Shown here: positions 1-8,571 of the stretch, in pieces
Layout of the letters: each line of letters opens with the position of its first letter
How positions within the stretch are numbered: the first letter of the stretch is position 1
Assembly: GCA_902494035.1 (NCBI GenBank)
Contig: CABURV010000001.1
Location: forward strand, 4,039 to 68,038
DNA: 64,000 bases
DNA from: an uncultured Collinsella sp.
GTDB taxonomy: Bacteria; Actinomycetota; Coriobacteriia; Coriobacteriales; Coriobacteriaceae
Reading direction: 5' to 3'
Notes under the pieces: generated by a model
Database searches by the model: none
What the model was told of the DNA's origin: nothing
The model's input: only the letters and a program-made list of their open reading frames with translations
Translations under genes and position numbers: made by a program

Positions 1-165
1 CCGCCGACGCCCTCCTATAGCGCACTTTGCCATGGAAAAGTACGAGACTTCGGTATGCGGTATCAAGCAATCGTTATTCGGGTCTTTAGGAATCCGCGTG
101 ATTAAATGCACGGCAATGGGTACATAGCCAGTACAGTAAGTCCCCGAGGCAGATTGGAGCCACGT

Positions 166-750
166 ATGGATATCAAGGTTTCTGGACGCAAGACGACGGT
201 AACCGATGCTCTGCGTGCGCATGTGGATGAGAAGATCGGCGAGGCGCTCAAGGTTTTCGATATCGAGCCCATGACGGTCGACGTTGTACTTCGCTATGAG
301 AAGAACCCCTCGAACCCCAACCCGGCAATCGTCGAGGTTACGGTTCGTGCCCGCGGTTCGGTGATTCGCGTTGCCGAGCACGGTGCAGATATGTACGCTG
401 CCATCGACCTCTCCGCCGATAAGGTCACCCGCCAGCTGCGCAAGTTCAAGACCAAGGTCGTGGACAACCGCCAGGGCGGTGCCAGCGCAGCGGATGTCGC
501 ACCGGTCGAGCGCGTCGAGGATCTGGCCGACCTGCTGCTGCCCGAGGAGGAGGACGACCTGCTCGTCCGCGAGAAGGTCATCGATGTCACCCCGATGACT
601 GAGGAGCAGGCGCTGGTGCAGACCGATCTGCTGGGCCACGACTTCTACGTGTTCGAGAACGCGACGACTGGCCTCATCAATGTGGTGTATCACCGTAAGA
701 ATGGTGGATATGGCATCATCAAGCCCCGCATCGAAACACTTGACGAGTAA
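166..750 (+). CDS. hpf: Ribosome hibernation promoting factor, long form
   Basis: Predicted 194-residue long-form HPF, which binds the 30S subunit and dimerises 70S ribosomes into inactive 100S particles in stationary phase. The N-terminal part (MDIKVSGRKTTVTDALRAHV, then a charged helix and the RARGSVIRVAEHGADMYAAI strand-helix) is the S30AE/YfiA fold. A spacer at about 105-135 leads to the C-terminal dimerisation domain, which carries the family's VVREKxxxxxPMTxEEA-like signature (LVREKVIDVTPMTEEQA) and ends in YHRKNGGYGIIKPR. I start at the ATG at 166 rather than the in-frame ATG at 106, because homology begins at MDIKVSG and GGAG lies just upstream. It stands alone, closed by a hairpin terminator. 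Confidence 0.95.
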   Translation: MDIKVSGRKTTVTDALRAHVDEKIGEALKVFDIEPMTVDVVLRYEKNPSNPNPAIVEVTVRARGSVIRVAEHGADMYAAIDLSADKVTRQLRKFKTKVVDNRQGGASAADVAPVERVEDLADLLLPEEEDDLLVREKVIDVTPMTEEQALVQTDLLGHDFYVFENATTGLINVVYHRKNGGYGIIKPRIETLDE

Positions 751-780
751 AATACGTTAACTTGCATGAGTTAACGGTTG

Positions 781-811
781 GCGGCCATCCCATGCGGGTG
801 GCCGCCTTTTT
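781..811 (+). terminator. Rho-independent terminator after hpf
   Basis: GCGGCCA and TGGCCGC pair around a short loop and are followed by CTTTTT. It separates hpf from the DegV gene. Confidence 0.85.
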
Positions 812-829
812 ACGTAAGGAGTCGCTTTG

Positions 830-1783
830 ATGGACAAGGCTGCATCTACCGGCCATTCTGACCGCTGCCGCATCGTCGTCGATACCTGCTGCGACTTTAG
901 CCCCGAGGTCGCCGCGAACCTTGATGTCGATATCCTGGGTTTCCCCTTCATTATCGATGGCGAGGAGCGCACGGACGATATCTGGTCGAGCATGAGCCCT
1001 AAGGAGTTCTACGACCGCATGCGCGCCGGCGCTCGCGTGTCTACCTCCGCCGTGTCGCTCGGTCGCTATATCGAGTTCTTTACCGAGTGCGCCAAAGAGG
1101 GCACGCCCACGGTCTACCTGTGCTTTACCTCGGCGCTGTCGTCGAGCTATAACTCCGCGTGCCAGGCGGCGGACGCCGTGCGCGCCGAGTATCCCAACTT
1201 TGAGCTCTACGTGGTCGACAACGCTCTGCCCTGCGCGACCGGCGCGCTCTTGGCGCTCGAGGCCGTGCGCCAGCGCTCGGCGGGACTGACCGCCAAGCAG
1301 CTGGTCGATTGGGCAAACGAGGCAAAGACCTATGTCCACGGCTACTTTACGCTCGAGAGCTTCGACGCACTGGCTGCCGGTGGCCGCATTCCGCCCGCGG
1401 CGGCGCAGCTCACGGCAAAGCTCGACGTCAAGCCCGAGCTCTCCTACGACTTGGCCGGCTCGCTGTCGCTGATCGGCGTCAACCGCGGCCGCAAGAAGGC
1501 GCTCAAGTCCATTCTCAAGTCGTTCCGCGAGAACTACGTGCCCGATCGCACCATGCCCATTGCCATCATGACGGCCGATGCCGAGAAGGACGGTGATTGG
1601 CTCGAGGCCGCCATCCGCAAGGAGGAAGGCTGCGCCGACGTCACCATCATCCGTAGTTCCGTCGGTCCTACCATCGGCTCGCACGTGGGCCCCGGCATGG
1701 TGGCTTGCGCGTTTTGGGGCAAGAACCGCGCCGAGAAAGCCTCGCTTTCCGACCGCATCGCGCGCCGTGTGCGTGGCGAGTAG
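830..1783 (+). CDS. DegV family fatty-acid-binding protein
   Basis: A 317-residue protein of the DegV/FakB-like family. These two-domain proteins bind a fatty acid, and in FakAB systems present it to the kinase FakA. The family signatures are visible: the start of the domain (RIVVDTCCDFSPEVA), the ligand-loop TSAVSLGRYIEFF, the LCFTSALSSSYNSA strand, and FTLESFDALAAGGRIPPAAAQ, typical of DegV domain 2. The ATG at 830 has AAGGAG eight bases upstream; the TTG one codon earlier is less likely. No fakA is in the window, so a kinase partner is an inference. Confidence 0.9.
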   Translation: MDKAASTGHSDRCRIVVDTCCDFSPEVAANLDVDILGFPFIIDGEERTDDIWSSMSPKEFYDRMRAGARVSTSAVSLGRYIEFFTECAKEGTPTVYLCFTSALSSSYNSACQAADAVRAEYPNFELYVVDNALPCATGALLALEAVRQRSAGLTAKQLVDWANEAKTYVHGYFTLESFDALAAGGRIPPAAAQLTAKLDVKPELSYDLAGSLSLIGVNRGRKKALKSILKSFRENYVPDRTMPIAIMTADAEKDGDWLEAAIRKEEGCADVTIIRSSVGPTIGSHVGPGMVACAFWGKNRAEKASLSDRIARRVRGE

Positions 1784-1881
1784 ACAGGCGCTGCGGCTGC
1801 AAGTGCCCTCAAGTCACGGCCGAAACGCTGGCACTGAGTATTCACCCTGGTAACAACACCCAACCCAAAAGGAAAGGTTTC

Positions 1882-2961
1882 ATGGCAAACAAGCTCTCCG
1901 TCGCATTTATCGGCACCGGAATCATGGGTGCCCCCATCGCCGGCCACATCCTGGACGCCGGCTATCCCGTCACGGTCAACAACCGCACCAAGTCCAAGGC
2001 CGCCACGCTTATCGAGCGCGGTGCCGCCTGGGCCGATACGCCAGCCGACGCCGTGGCGAACGCCGATGTCGTCTTTACCATGGTGGGCTATCCCTCCGAG
2101 GTCGAGGAGCTCTACCTGGCGGGCGACGGTCTGCTCGCGTGCACCAAGCCGGGCGCGGTGCTGATCGACCTCACTACGAGCTCGCCCGAGCTTGCCCGTG
2201 ACATTGCCGAGGCCGCCCAGGTCTCCGGTCGCATGGCGTTTGACTGCCCCGTCACCGGCGGCGAGTCGGGTGCTATCGCCGGCACGCTCACGGCTATCGT
2301 GGGCGCTACCGAGAACGACATCGCGCCGGTCCGTGACATCCTTGCCACCTTTGCGGCCAACATCTGCTGCTTCGATGGCGCCGGTAAGGGCCAGGCTGCC
2401 AAGCTTGCCAACCAGGTGTCGCTGGGCGCCTGCATGGTCGGCATGGCAGACGCCATGGCGTTTGCCGAGCTGAGCGGCCTCGATCTGGAGAAGACCCGTC
2501 AGATGATCCTGGGCGGTACCGGCAAGTCCGGCGCCATGGAGAGCCTGGCGCCCAAGGCGCTCGACGGCGACTACAAGCCCGGCTTTATGGTTGAGCACTT
2601 CATCAAGGACCTGCGCCTGGCGCTCGCTTACGCCGACGATCGCGAGCTCGCGCTGCCCGGTGCCGACGTGGCCTTTACGCTCTACGACATGCTCGACGCC
2701 ATCGGTGGCGCCAAGCTGGGCACCCAGGCCATCACGGTCCTCTATAAGGAGGAGGCCGACGCCATCGCCGCCGGTCTGGACTGGTCGCAGTATCGTCCCG
2801 AGGAGCATGGTGCTCACGAGGAAGGCTGCGGTTGCGGCGAGCACGGCGACGACCATGAGTGCGGTTGCGGCCACCACCATGGCGAGGACCACGAGTGCTG
2901 CGGCGGTCACGGCCACGATGACGGCCACGAGTGCTGCTGCGGCCACCATCACGGGGAGTAG
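1882..2961 (+). CDS. 3-hydroxyisobutyrate dehydrogenase-like NAD(P) oxidoreductase with His/Cys-rich tail
   Basis: A 359-residue beta-hydroxyacid dehydrogenase (HIBADH/GarR/GLYR family). The Rossmann motif is at the N-terminus (VAFIGTGIMGAPIAGHI, about residues 6-22), the substrate loop is FDCPVTGGESGA, and the catalytic Lys motif is GKGQAAKLANQ. The usual family length is near 290-300 residues. Here the C-terminus runs on for about 53 residues (roughly 307-359) holding 14 His and 9 Cys in blocks such as CGCGHHHGEDHECC, a composition typical of metal-binding tails (inference). The start at 1882 has AAAGGAAAGG upstream. The next gene starts five bases after the stop, so they are probably cotranscribed. 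Substrate not identifiable. Confidence 0.88.
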   Translation: MANKLSVAFIGTGIMGAPIAGHILDAGYPVTVNNRTKSKAATLIERGAAWADTPADAVANADVVFTMVGYPSEVEELYLAGDGLLACTKPGAVLIDLTTSSPELARDIAEAAQVSGRMAFDCPVTGGESGAIAGTLTAIVGATENDIAPVRDILATFAANICCFDGAGKGQAAKLANQVSLGACMVGMADAMAFAELSGLDLEKTRQMILGGTGKSGAMESLAPKALDGDYKPGFMVEHFIKDLRLALAYADDRELALPGADVAFTLYDMLDAIGGAKLGTQAITVLYKEEADAIAAGLDWSQYRPEEHGAHEEGCGCGEHGDDHECGCGHHHGEDHECCGGHGHDDGHECCCGHHHGE

Positions 2962-2966
2962 CGCCC

Positions 2967-3395
2967 ATGAGCTGGACGTTCGTGGTGCTTGCGCTGGTGC
3001 TCTTTCTCTTTGCGATCTACATCGGCTTTTTGTGCGGCCAGTGGGCTTGCGAAAAGCGCGTCATCACCAAGCGCGACTACTGGATCGCCAATTTTGCAGG
3101 TGCGGCGGCAGTCGTCCTGCTAACCTGGGTGTTTTCGCTGTTCCCGCTGGTGCAGTTTGCGCCGATCGGCTGGCTCGGCGGCTTTATCGCCGGCCTTAAG
3201 ATGAGCTTTGGCGAGTCCGTCGGTCCGTGGCGCAAGCACGACGAGGTCTTTAACGTCAACAAGGCTCACCGCGCCGCCGCCGACGCGGGCGATGCCGAGG
3301 AGCGTCGCCGCGCACGCCGCAATGGCGCGGCCGACCGACAGCTCATCTCGGTCACCGATGACAGCAAGGGTGCTGGCAAGCACGCTAAGAAATAG
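2967..3395 (+). CDS. Small two-pass membrane protein of unknown function
   Basis: A 142-residue protein with two hydrophobic helices (about residues 3-20, FVVLALVLFLFAIYIGFL, and about 42-58, FAGAAAVVLLTWVFSLF), followed by a glycine-rich turn and a long positively charged, probably cytoplasmic, C-terminal half ending in lysines. I do not recognise the family. The ATG at 2967 follows the dehydrogenase stop by five bases, with GGGGAG inside the upstream gene as ribosome binding site, so translation is probably coupled. Confidence 0.75.
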   Translation: MSWTFVVLALVLFLFAIYIGFLCGQWACEKRVITKRDYWIANFAGAAAVVLLTWVFSLFPLVQFAPIGWLGGFIAGLKMSFGESVGPWRKHDEVFNVNKAHRAAADAGDAEERRRARRNGAADRQLISVTDDSKGAGKHAKK

Positions 3396-3410
3396 TAAGA
3401 AGAGGTAACT

Positions 3411-4109
3411 ATGGCAGAAAACAAGGAAGAACAGCTCACCGACGAGGAGCTGGCACAGCTTCAGCTGGCAGAGGAGAACGAGAACGCCGTCGACCGTCTG
3501 GTCAAGGAGCTCGGCTGCCCCACGCGCCGCATCCGTCAGTTTGCCGCCCGCGTGCTGCACCTGCTTGCCGAGCGCGATCCGCAGCGCGTCGTGCCCTGCG
3601 TGCCCGCGCTGATCGAGGCACTCGACCGCCCCGAGGCTCAGACCCGCTGGGAGGCTCTCGATGCCTTAGCGGCGCTCGCCACTACCTGCCCCGAGCAGCT
3701 GGGCGATGCCTTTGAGGGCGCCGAGACCGCGCTGTTCGACGAGATTTCCTCCACGCTGCGCTATGCCGCCTTCCGCCTGCTGTGCGTGTGGGGCGCCACG
3801 AGCGTCGAGCGTTCGCGCGAGGCTTGGCCCATTCTGGACGAGGCCATCCAGTGCTACCACGGCGACCTCGAGTATCGCGACATGCTCGGTTGCCTGTACG
3901 AGTTTGGCCAGGGCGAGATCGACGCCGAGGTCGCCGAGAAGCTTGCGCTGCGCCTTAAGTTCGATGCCGAGAACGGCAAGGGCAGCTATCTCAAGGCCCG
4001 TTCGAGCGAGATTTGCGAAATGCTTGTTAAACGTTTTGGCCTGGATCTCTCCAAAAAGAAGAAGCGTGCTAGCGTTAAAAAATCTGAGGCCGCCGAAAAC
4101 GAGGAGTAA
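3411..4109 (+). CDS. HEAT-repeat-like helical protein
   Basis: A 232-residue soluble, wholly helical protein. Helical pairs with HEAT-like spacing are visible around residues 20-110 (CPTRRIRQFAARVLHLLAER, PCVPALIEALDRPEAQTRWEALDALAALA). The C-terminus is basic (SKKKKRASVKK) and then acidic. HEAT-type folds are usually protein-protein scaffolds; no catalytic motif is seen. It sits 15 bases after the membrane-protein gene and 6 bases before the dehydrogenase gene, so it is inside one operon. Precise role unknown. Confidence 0.7.
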   Translation: MAENKEEQLTDEELAQLQLAEENENAVDRLVKELGCPTRRIRQFAARVLHLLAERDPQRVVPCVPALIEALDRPEAQTRWEALDALAALATTCPEQLGDAFEGAETALFDEISSTLRYAAFRLLCVWGATSVERSREAWPILDEAIQCYHGDLEYRDMLGCLYEFGQGEIDAEVAEKLALRLKFDAENGKGSYLKARSSEICEMLVKRFGLDLSKKKKRASVKKSEAAENEE

Positions 4110-4115
4110 CAGATT

Positions 4116-5201
4116 ATGGCGCACGATGTAGTCCTGATTCCCGGTGACGGTATCGGTCCCGAGATTACGCAGGCCATGCGCCGCGTGGTCGAGGCCACCG
4201 GTGTCCAGATCAACTGGAACGTCCAGGAGGCCGGTGCCGGCGTCATGGACGAGTTTGGCACGCCGCTGCCCCAGCACGTGCTCGATGCGATCGCCGAGAC
4301 CAAGGTTGCCATCAAGGGCCCCATCACCACGCCGGTCGGCACGGGTTTCCGCAGCGTCAACGTGGCCCTGCGCAAGCATTTCGACCTGTACGCCTGCGTG
4401 CGCCCCTGCCTGTCGCAGCCGGGCGACGGATCGCGTTTCCGCGACGTCGACCTGGTCATCGTGCGCGAGAACACCGAGGACCTCTACGCCGGGATCGAGT
4501 TCGATGAGGGCGCTGCCGAGGTCGAGGAGCTCTCACAGCTTGTCGAGCGCTCGGGTCAGAAGACCTTCGCCGCCGATTCCGCCATCTCAATTAAGCCCAT
4601 CTCCATCGCCAAGAGCCGCCGCATTGTGGAGTACGCCTTTGAGTACGCCCGCCGTTGCGGCCGCAAAAAGGTGACGGCCGTACACAAGGCAAACATCATG
4701 AAAGCGACTGACGGCCTGTTCCTGCGCGTTGCGCGCGAGGTGGCCGCCAACTATCCCGAAATCGAGTTCAACGACAAGATCGTCGACGCCACCTGCATGG
4801 GTCTGGTCCAGAACCCCAACGACTTCGATGTCCTGGTGCTGCCCAACCTGTACGGCGACATCGTGAGCGACCTGTGCGCCGGCCTGGTGGGCGGCTTAGG
4901 CATGGCCCCCGGCTCCAACATCGGTGCCGACTGCGCCATCTTCGAGGCAACGCACGGCTCTGCGCCCGATATCGCTGGTCAGGATATCGCCAACCCCACG
5001 GCCGAGATTCTCTCTGCTGCGATGATGCTCGATCACCTGGGCGAGAACGACGCTGCCAATCGCATTCGCGCCGCCGTCTCTGCCACGCTCGACGAGGGCG
5101 AGCAGGTTACCGGTGACGTGCGTCGTGCCCAGACCGGCTCCGTCGAGGGGGCCGTGGGCACGCAGGCCTTTGCCGATGCCGTTATCGCGCACCTGGCCTA
5201 A
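4116..5201 (+). CDS. Isocitrate/isopropylmalate dehydrogenase family protein, probably NAD-dependent isocitrate dehydrogenase
   Basis: A 361-residue decarboxylating dehydrogenase of the IDH/IMDH family. It starts with the family [14 protein letters not shown] motif, has [20 protein letters not shown] in the substrate region (Ser and Asn as in isocitrate enzymes), REN(T)EDLYAGIEF, the catalytic [12 protein letters not shown] lysine motif, and the metal and nucleotide motif [19 protein letters not shown] followed by HGSAPDIAG. Size and motifs fit monomer-type NAD isocitrate dehydrogenases; homoisocitrate or isopropylmalate activity cannot be excluded. No leu genes are nearby, which favours isocitrate. 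It is last in a tightly packed four-gene run starting at 1882. Confidence 0.88.
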   Translation: MAHDVVLIPGDGIGPEITQAMRRVVEATGVQINWNVQEAGAGVMDEFGTPLPQHVLDAIAETKVAIKGPITTPVGTGFRSVNVALRKHFDLYACVRPCLSQPGDGSRFRDVDLVIVRENTEDLYAGIEFDEGAAEVEELSQLVERSGQKTFAADSAISIKPISIAKSRRIVEYAFEYARRCGRKKVTAVHKANIMKATDGLFLRVAREVAANYPEIEFNDKIVDATCMGLVQNPNDFDVLVLPNLYGDIVSDLCAGLVGGLGMAPGSNIGADCAIFEATHGSAPDIAGQDIANPTAEILSAAMMLDHLGENDAANRIRAAVSATLDEGEQVTGDVRRAQTGSVEGAVGTQAFADAVIAHLA

Positions 5202-5261
5202 GGTAGGCACGTTGCAAACGCCTAAATTGTACTTAAGTGTTTGCGTATAACCTAAGAATCA

Positions 5262-5288
5262 ATACGCCCGGCGCTCTGTCGGGCGTAT
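5262..5288. terminator. GC-rich inverted repeat after the dehydrogenase gene
   Basis: ATACGCCCG and CGGGCGTAT pair across a 9-nt loop. No real T-tract follows (CCTATT), so it may be a weak terminator or a processing hairpin before the gene at 5328. Confidence 0.5.
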
Positions 5289-5327
5289 CCTATTGAGGAC
5301 TATGTTTCCTAACAAGGAGTAACCGAT

Positions 5328-6422
5328 ATGGGTCTGATTCAAAAGAAGGACGAGAAGGACGAGATCGACGGTATCCAGATCATCGAGCGCGGCGAAGGCC
5401 CCGACGGTGACGAGGACGAGAAGATCGACCTGGTCGCCGGTACGTCTGCCGAGCACATTGCTGCCGGTACGACGGCCGAGGAGGAGGACGCCCGTCTGGA
5501 GGCTCAGATTGCCGTGGATGCCGCTGACGAGAATCTGATGCCCGAGGCCCAGGATGAGGACGACGATATCCTGGGTTCCGATGAAGACGATCGCGTATCC
5601 AAGCACAAGAAGACGATGATTGCCGCCTTTGTGGTTGCAGTCGTGATCGCTGCGGTGGTCGGCTTCTTTATCGGCAATGGCGGCTTTGGCGGCAAGGGTG
5701 TCGGCTCGGCGACCCTGACCGAGGACCAGCTCGATTCGACCGTGGCAAGCTATAGCTACAACGGCAAGAAGAGTGATATCACCGCGCGCGAGGCCATCGA
5801 GAGCCAGTACAGCCTCGATACCGTCAAGAATAGTGATGGCAACTACACCGCTCCTTCTGCCGACGTCATCCTGTCCTACGTGCGCAACAAGATCCTGCTC
5901 GATGCTGCCGAGGACGAGGGCATTACCGTCTCTTCTAAGGAGATGAAGCAGTACGCCGAGGATTCCATCGGCACTTCGGACTACAAGACCATGGCCACGC
6001 AGTATGGCGTGTCCAAGGACCAGGCCAAGCAGATCGTCCGCCAGTCCGCGACGCTGCAGAAGCTCTACAAGAAGAAGGTGGGTGATAGCTCCGCAAGCAT
6101 GCCGACCGCTCCGACCGAGCCTTCTGACGGCAACGAGGAGACCGCGAGCAAGGATTACGCCGACTACATCATCAACCTTGCGGGCGATGAGTGGGATAGC
6201 TCGAAGGGTACCTGGAAGGACGAGAACGGCACCTACGCTAAGGCCTTTGCCGACGATGCCTTTACGGCCGATAGCGCTACCTATAAGCAGGCCATGACCG
6301 CCTACTACACTGCTTACCAGCAGTACTCTTCGCAGGCTTCGAGCGCCAGCTCCAAGTGGACCGAGTATGCTAACGGCCTCTACGCCAAGGCCAACATCAG
6401 CATCTACGGCCTGTTTGCGTAA
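5328..6422 (+). CDS. Membrane-anchored extracytoplasmic protein, SurA N-like
   Basis: A 364-residue protein. Residues 1-92 are strongly acidic and probably disordered; a single transmembrane helix follows at about 97-118 (MIAAFVVAVVIAAVVGFFIGN) after KHKK, giving N-in/C-out topology. The outside part (about 130-260) has the helical pattern of SurA/PrsA N-terminal chaperone domains (ILSYVRNKILLDAAEDEGITVSSKEMKQYAEDSI). No parvulin isomerase domain is evident. The C-terminus is rich in Ser, Ala and Tyr. A folding or secretion role is inference only. RBS AAGGAG precedes the ATG and a clear terminator follows. Confidence 0.75.
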   Translation: MGLIQKKDEKDEIDGIQIIERGEGPDGDEDEKIDLVAGTSAEHIAAGTTAEEEDARLEAQIAVDAADENLMPEAQDEDDDILGSDEDDRVSKHKKTMIAAFVVAVVIAAVVGFFIGNGGFGGKGVGSATLTEDQLDSTVASYSYNGKKSDITAREAIESQYSLDTVKNSDGNYTAPSADVILSYVRNKILLDAAEDEGITVSSKEMKQYAEDSIGTSDYKTMATQYGVSKDQAKQIVRQSATLQKLYKKKVGDSSASMPTAPTEPSDGNEETASKDYADYIINLAGDEWDSSKGTWKDENGTYAKAFADDAFTADSATYKQAMTAYYTAYQQYSSQASSASSKWTEYANGLYAKANISIYGLFA

Positions 6423-6464
6423 AGAGTCGCACGGCTCATCGAGCATCTAGCCGATAGACAGCAG

Positions 6465-6505
6465 AAAGTCCGCCAGTACGGAAGTCGTTCTGGCGGACTT
6501 TTTGC
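6465..6505 (+). terminator. Rho-independent terminator
   Basis: AAAGTCCGCCAG pairs with CTGGCGGACTTT across a 13-nt loop and runs into TTTTTGCG. It closes the gene ending at 6422. Confidence 0.9.
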
Positions 6506-6536
6506 GTTGAGGGCGTGATTGGCGGCTTAATTATGG

Positions 6537-6776
6537 CTATTCATCTTTAAGTCCAAAAAGGTTATCGGCTTCATCGTCAGGCATATATTCCAGTACATCG
6601 CCCGGTTGGCAGTCGAGTGCCCGGCATATCGCGTCAAGAGTTGAAAAACGTATGGCAGAAACCTTGCCCGTCTTAATGCGTGACATATTGACCTGGGAGA
6701 TGCCCACGCGTCCCGCAAGCTCTTTGGATGAGATCTTGCGTTCGGCGAGCATGCGGTCAAGCCGCAGAATAATCAT
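6537..6776 (-). CDS. Cro/CI-type (XRE) HTH regulator
   Basis: A 79-residue single-domain regulator. The helix-turn-helix is SSKELAGRVGISQVNMSRIKTGKVSAIRFSTLDAICRALDCQPGDVLEY, characteristic of the small YozG-like XRE subfamily. It lies nine bases downstream of, and on the same strand as, the DUF2975-like membrane gene. This pairing is common in Firmicutes and Actinobacteria, so the two are probably one operon. Target unknown; autoregulation is likely but no operator was identified. Confidence 0.9.
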   Translation of the reverse strand: MIILRLDRMLAERKISSKELAGRVGISQVNMSRIKTGKVSAIRFSTLDAICRALDCQPGDVLEYMPDDEADNLFGLKDE

Positions 6777-6785
6777 GGATTCCCC

Positions 6786-7424
6786 CTAGAGCAACTCGTC
6801 ATCTTGTTTTTGCAGGATATACCCGTAGCGGAAGATGCTGGCAATCAGGCAAATAATCAGGCCCGCAAAGAGCATGGAGGGCTCGAATAACTGGCCGGCG
6901 AACGCATCCGTAAAGCTGCCGCCAAATCCTGAGAGTATCATTCCCGTGATTACGGCACCAAGAAGCCTCACGGCAACGCCGCCGATAAGGAATAAATGTC
7001 CTACTCGACGAAGTGTCTGGTTACATTCAAGGTCAAAGGGCCTGCCTTCCTTTTCAATGTTTAAGAAAAGCCTGCGCACGCTTAGCGCGATGGTAAGCGC
7101 GAGGCATGTCATCAAGAGGCTCCCTATGGCAGTGTGACCATCGTGTGCGACGAGCATAAGTGGGGTCTGCGCATCGGTACCGACGATAGCCAGGCACGGC
7201 CCTTCGCCGCCTTGAAGTTCTACGGATTGGAGACACGACCCTTGGGAGAGGCTAGGCAATACGAGTAGAAGGTCAATCGCAATGACTGCGAGAAGTCCCA
7301 GAGCGAGCGCCACGGTGGTGCAGATTGTGGCCCATTTGCAGATGCGAGTGAGCTTCCTCAGATCGGCTATTGCCTGTTCACGGTCGATGGCTTCATTCGA
7401 TTTGGATACGTTCCAGCGGATCAT
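6786..7424 (-). CDS. DUF2975-like four-helix membrane protein
   Basis: A 212-residue integral membrane protein with four hydrophobic helices at about residues 30-55 (TICTTVALALGLLAVIAIDLLLVLP), 100-117, 135-160 (LFLIGGVAVRLLGAVITGMIL) and 180-198. The sequence PFDLECNQTLRRVGHLFLIGGV between helices 2 and 3 matches the pattern of DUF2975 proteins, which typically sit beside a YozG-like XRE regulator as here. I start at the ATG at 7424 because GGAGGAGCT lies directly upstream. Molecular function unknown. Confidence 0.78.
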   Translation of the reverse strand: MIRWNVSKSNEAIDREQAIADLRKLTRICKWATICTTVALALGLLAVIAIDLLLVLPSLSQGSCLQSVELQGGEGPCLAIVGTDAQTPLMLVAHDGHTAIGSLLMTCLALTIALSVRRLFLNIEKEGRPFDLECNQTLRRVGHLFLIGGVAVRLLGAVITGMILSGFGGSFTDAFAGQLFEPSMLFAGLIICLIASIFRYGYILQKQDDELL

Positions 7425-7674
7425 AGCTCCTCCAACCAATGTCTTGGATGATACTTGTATATCATATCATATTTAATGATAAACGATAAACAATTACAGA
7501 TTAGAGTAAGTAATGTTTGTGAGACGAATAGCGAGAGCTATGGCTCATTTTGGGTGTCGGAGTTTGGCGCGCGGGGGATGAGGACAAATGTCAAAACTTC
7601 CCTTGATCGCGCAAGCGCTCCATTGTGTTTCCCTAATTCATCTGGGAAAACGACTGCAAACGATTGCAAGTAAC

Positions 7675-7704
7675 CGGTGAACGGTCGAAAACTACCGTTC
7701 ACCG
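7675..7704. promoter_or_regulatory. Dyad operator of CGGTGAACGGT
   Basis: CGGTGAACGGT at 7675-7685 is followed after 8 bases by its exact reverse complement ACCGTTCACCG at 7694-7704. The same 11-mer recurs before most sugar operons in the window, so a shared regulator is likely; which protein binds is unknown. Confidence 0.7.
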
Positions 7705-7892
7705 ATAATCTCAAAACTGGTTCTAACTGGTATTAAGTCAAAAAGACCAATTCACATATCTTCACAATGACCTGCATTTTTTCTACACGCTATTTTTAGC
7801 CGCCCTGCGTTGTTTAGACACAGGAAAAGATCCGATCTTTTGCCAAAGCATTTCGGAACGGTTTCAAAACCGCAGGTAGAAGTGTTAACGAC

Positions 7893-7924
7893 CGGTAAAC
7901 GGTCGATTTATCACCGTGAACGGT
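7893..7924 (+). promoter_or_regulatory. Direct repeat pair of the CGGTGAACGGT motif, 21-bp spacing
   Basis: CGGTAAACGGT at 7893 and CCGTGAACGGT at 7914 lie on the same strand exactly 21 bp apart, two helical turns, as in the pairs at 32753/32774, 37856/37877 and 44009/44030. Confidence 0.65.
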
Positions 7925-7998
7925 GCAAAAACGTTTTACCGTATGAATCAACGGAAGCGGCCTATTCTGGGGTGATATAGTGACAACAACACGTCACG

Positions 7999-8010
7999 TG
8001 GTTACTACCA
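7999..8010. promoter_or_regulatory. Probable GntR operator before the PTS operon
   Basis: TGGTTACTACCA has the dyad form TGGT-N4-ACCA. The identical 12-mer occurs before agaS (12291-12302), and a related ACCACTGGT lies at 8019-8027. The HutC-type GntR gene at 11519 sits between the two sites, so it is the natural candidate (inference). Confidence 0.65.
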
Positions 8011-8047
8011 GTTTAGAAACCACTGGTCTTCAAAGTACGCTTTCTAA

Positions 8048-8078
8048 GAAGCTTTAAGGGCGAGCGCCCGCTGGCTTC
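8048..8078 (+). promoter_or_regulatory. Leader hairpin of the PTS operon
   Basis: GAAGC and GGCTTC pair around an inner GGGCG-AGC-GCCC stem, between the probable operator and the first gene. No T-tract follows. It may stabilise the 5' end; no known riboswitch is recognised. Confidence 0.4.
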
Positions 8079-8127
8079 CGAAAATCATCGGACTCAGATC
8101 GTACACACCTTCGGAAGGGAAATTTGA

Positions 8128-8571
8128 ATGGTTGGCTTTATTCTTACCGGTCATGGACAGTTCGCACCCGGCCTTGCAAGCGCTATCGCTATGGTTGCCG
8201 GCGACCAGCCCGCTTTTACCGTCGTTCCTTTTGAGGGCGACCAGGCTGCTTCCTACGGTGAGGATCTCCGCGCCGCTATTACCGCCATGCGCGAGGAGTG
8301 CGATGGCGTGCTCGTCTTTACCGACCTGCTTGGCGGCACCCCGTTCAACCAGTCGATGATGATTGCCCAGGATGTCGACAATGTCGAGGTTCTGACCGGC
8401 ACTAACCTTCCCATGGTTATTGAGCTTCTGTTCCTCCGCGGCAACGCCACGCTCGCCGAGCTTGGCGAGCAGGCCGTGACCGTTGGCCAGACGGGCATCA
8501 CCGCCCAGACGGTCGCATCCGTTGCCGGCTCCGACGAAGAGGATATCTTCGGCGACGAGGACGGCATCTAA
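8128..8571 (+). CDS. PTS mannose/fructose/sorbose family IIA component
   Basis: A 147-residue EIIA-Man domain protein that takes phosphate from HPr-P. The N-terminal GFILTGHGQFAPGLASAIAMVAG carries the phosphorylatable His (about residue 9) in the family TGHG context, and VLVFTDLLGGTPFNQSM is the usual DLxGGTPxN loop. The C-terminal acidic tail (SDEEDIFGDEDGI) is unusual. It starts a five-gene operon, and its TAA overlaps the next ATG by one base (TAATG). Probable sugar is GalNAc or a related amino sugar, inferred from agaS and nagA downstream. Confidence 0.93.
   Translation: MVGFILTGHGQFAPGLASAIAMVAGDQPAFTVVPFEGDQAASYGEDLRAAITAMREECDGVLVFTDLLGGTPFNQSMMIAQDVDNVEVLTGTNLPMVIELLFLRGNATLAELGEQAVTVGQTGITAQTVASVAGSDEEDIFGDEDGI

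Larger units (their letters stand above)
7425..8127. promoter_or_regulatory. Long regulatory intergenic region before the mannose-family PTS operon
   Basis: 703 bases without a credible gene. They hold a perfect dyad of CGGTGAACGGT (7675-7704), two direct copies 21 bp apart (7893-7903, 7914-7924), GntR-type half sites ACTGGT near 7716-7732, a TGGTTACTACCA operator (7999-8010), an AAACCGCAGGT core without long arms (7867-7877), and a leader hairpin at 8048-8078. The region immediately upstream of the divergent DUF2975 gene (7425-7500) is AT-rich. Confidence 0.7.

Noticed and set aside
6537..7424. Toxin-antitoxin pair
   Set aside because: The XRE gene plus four-helix membrane gene better fits the common DUF2975-regulator pairing; no toxin motif is visible.
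7867..7877. Fourth copy of the AAACCGCAGGT element
   Set aside because: The core is present, but no long flanking inverted repeat was found, so it is not counted as a copy.
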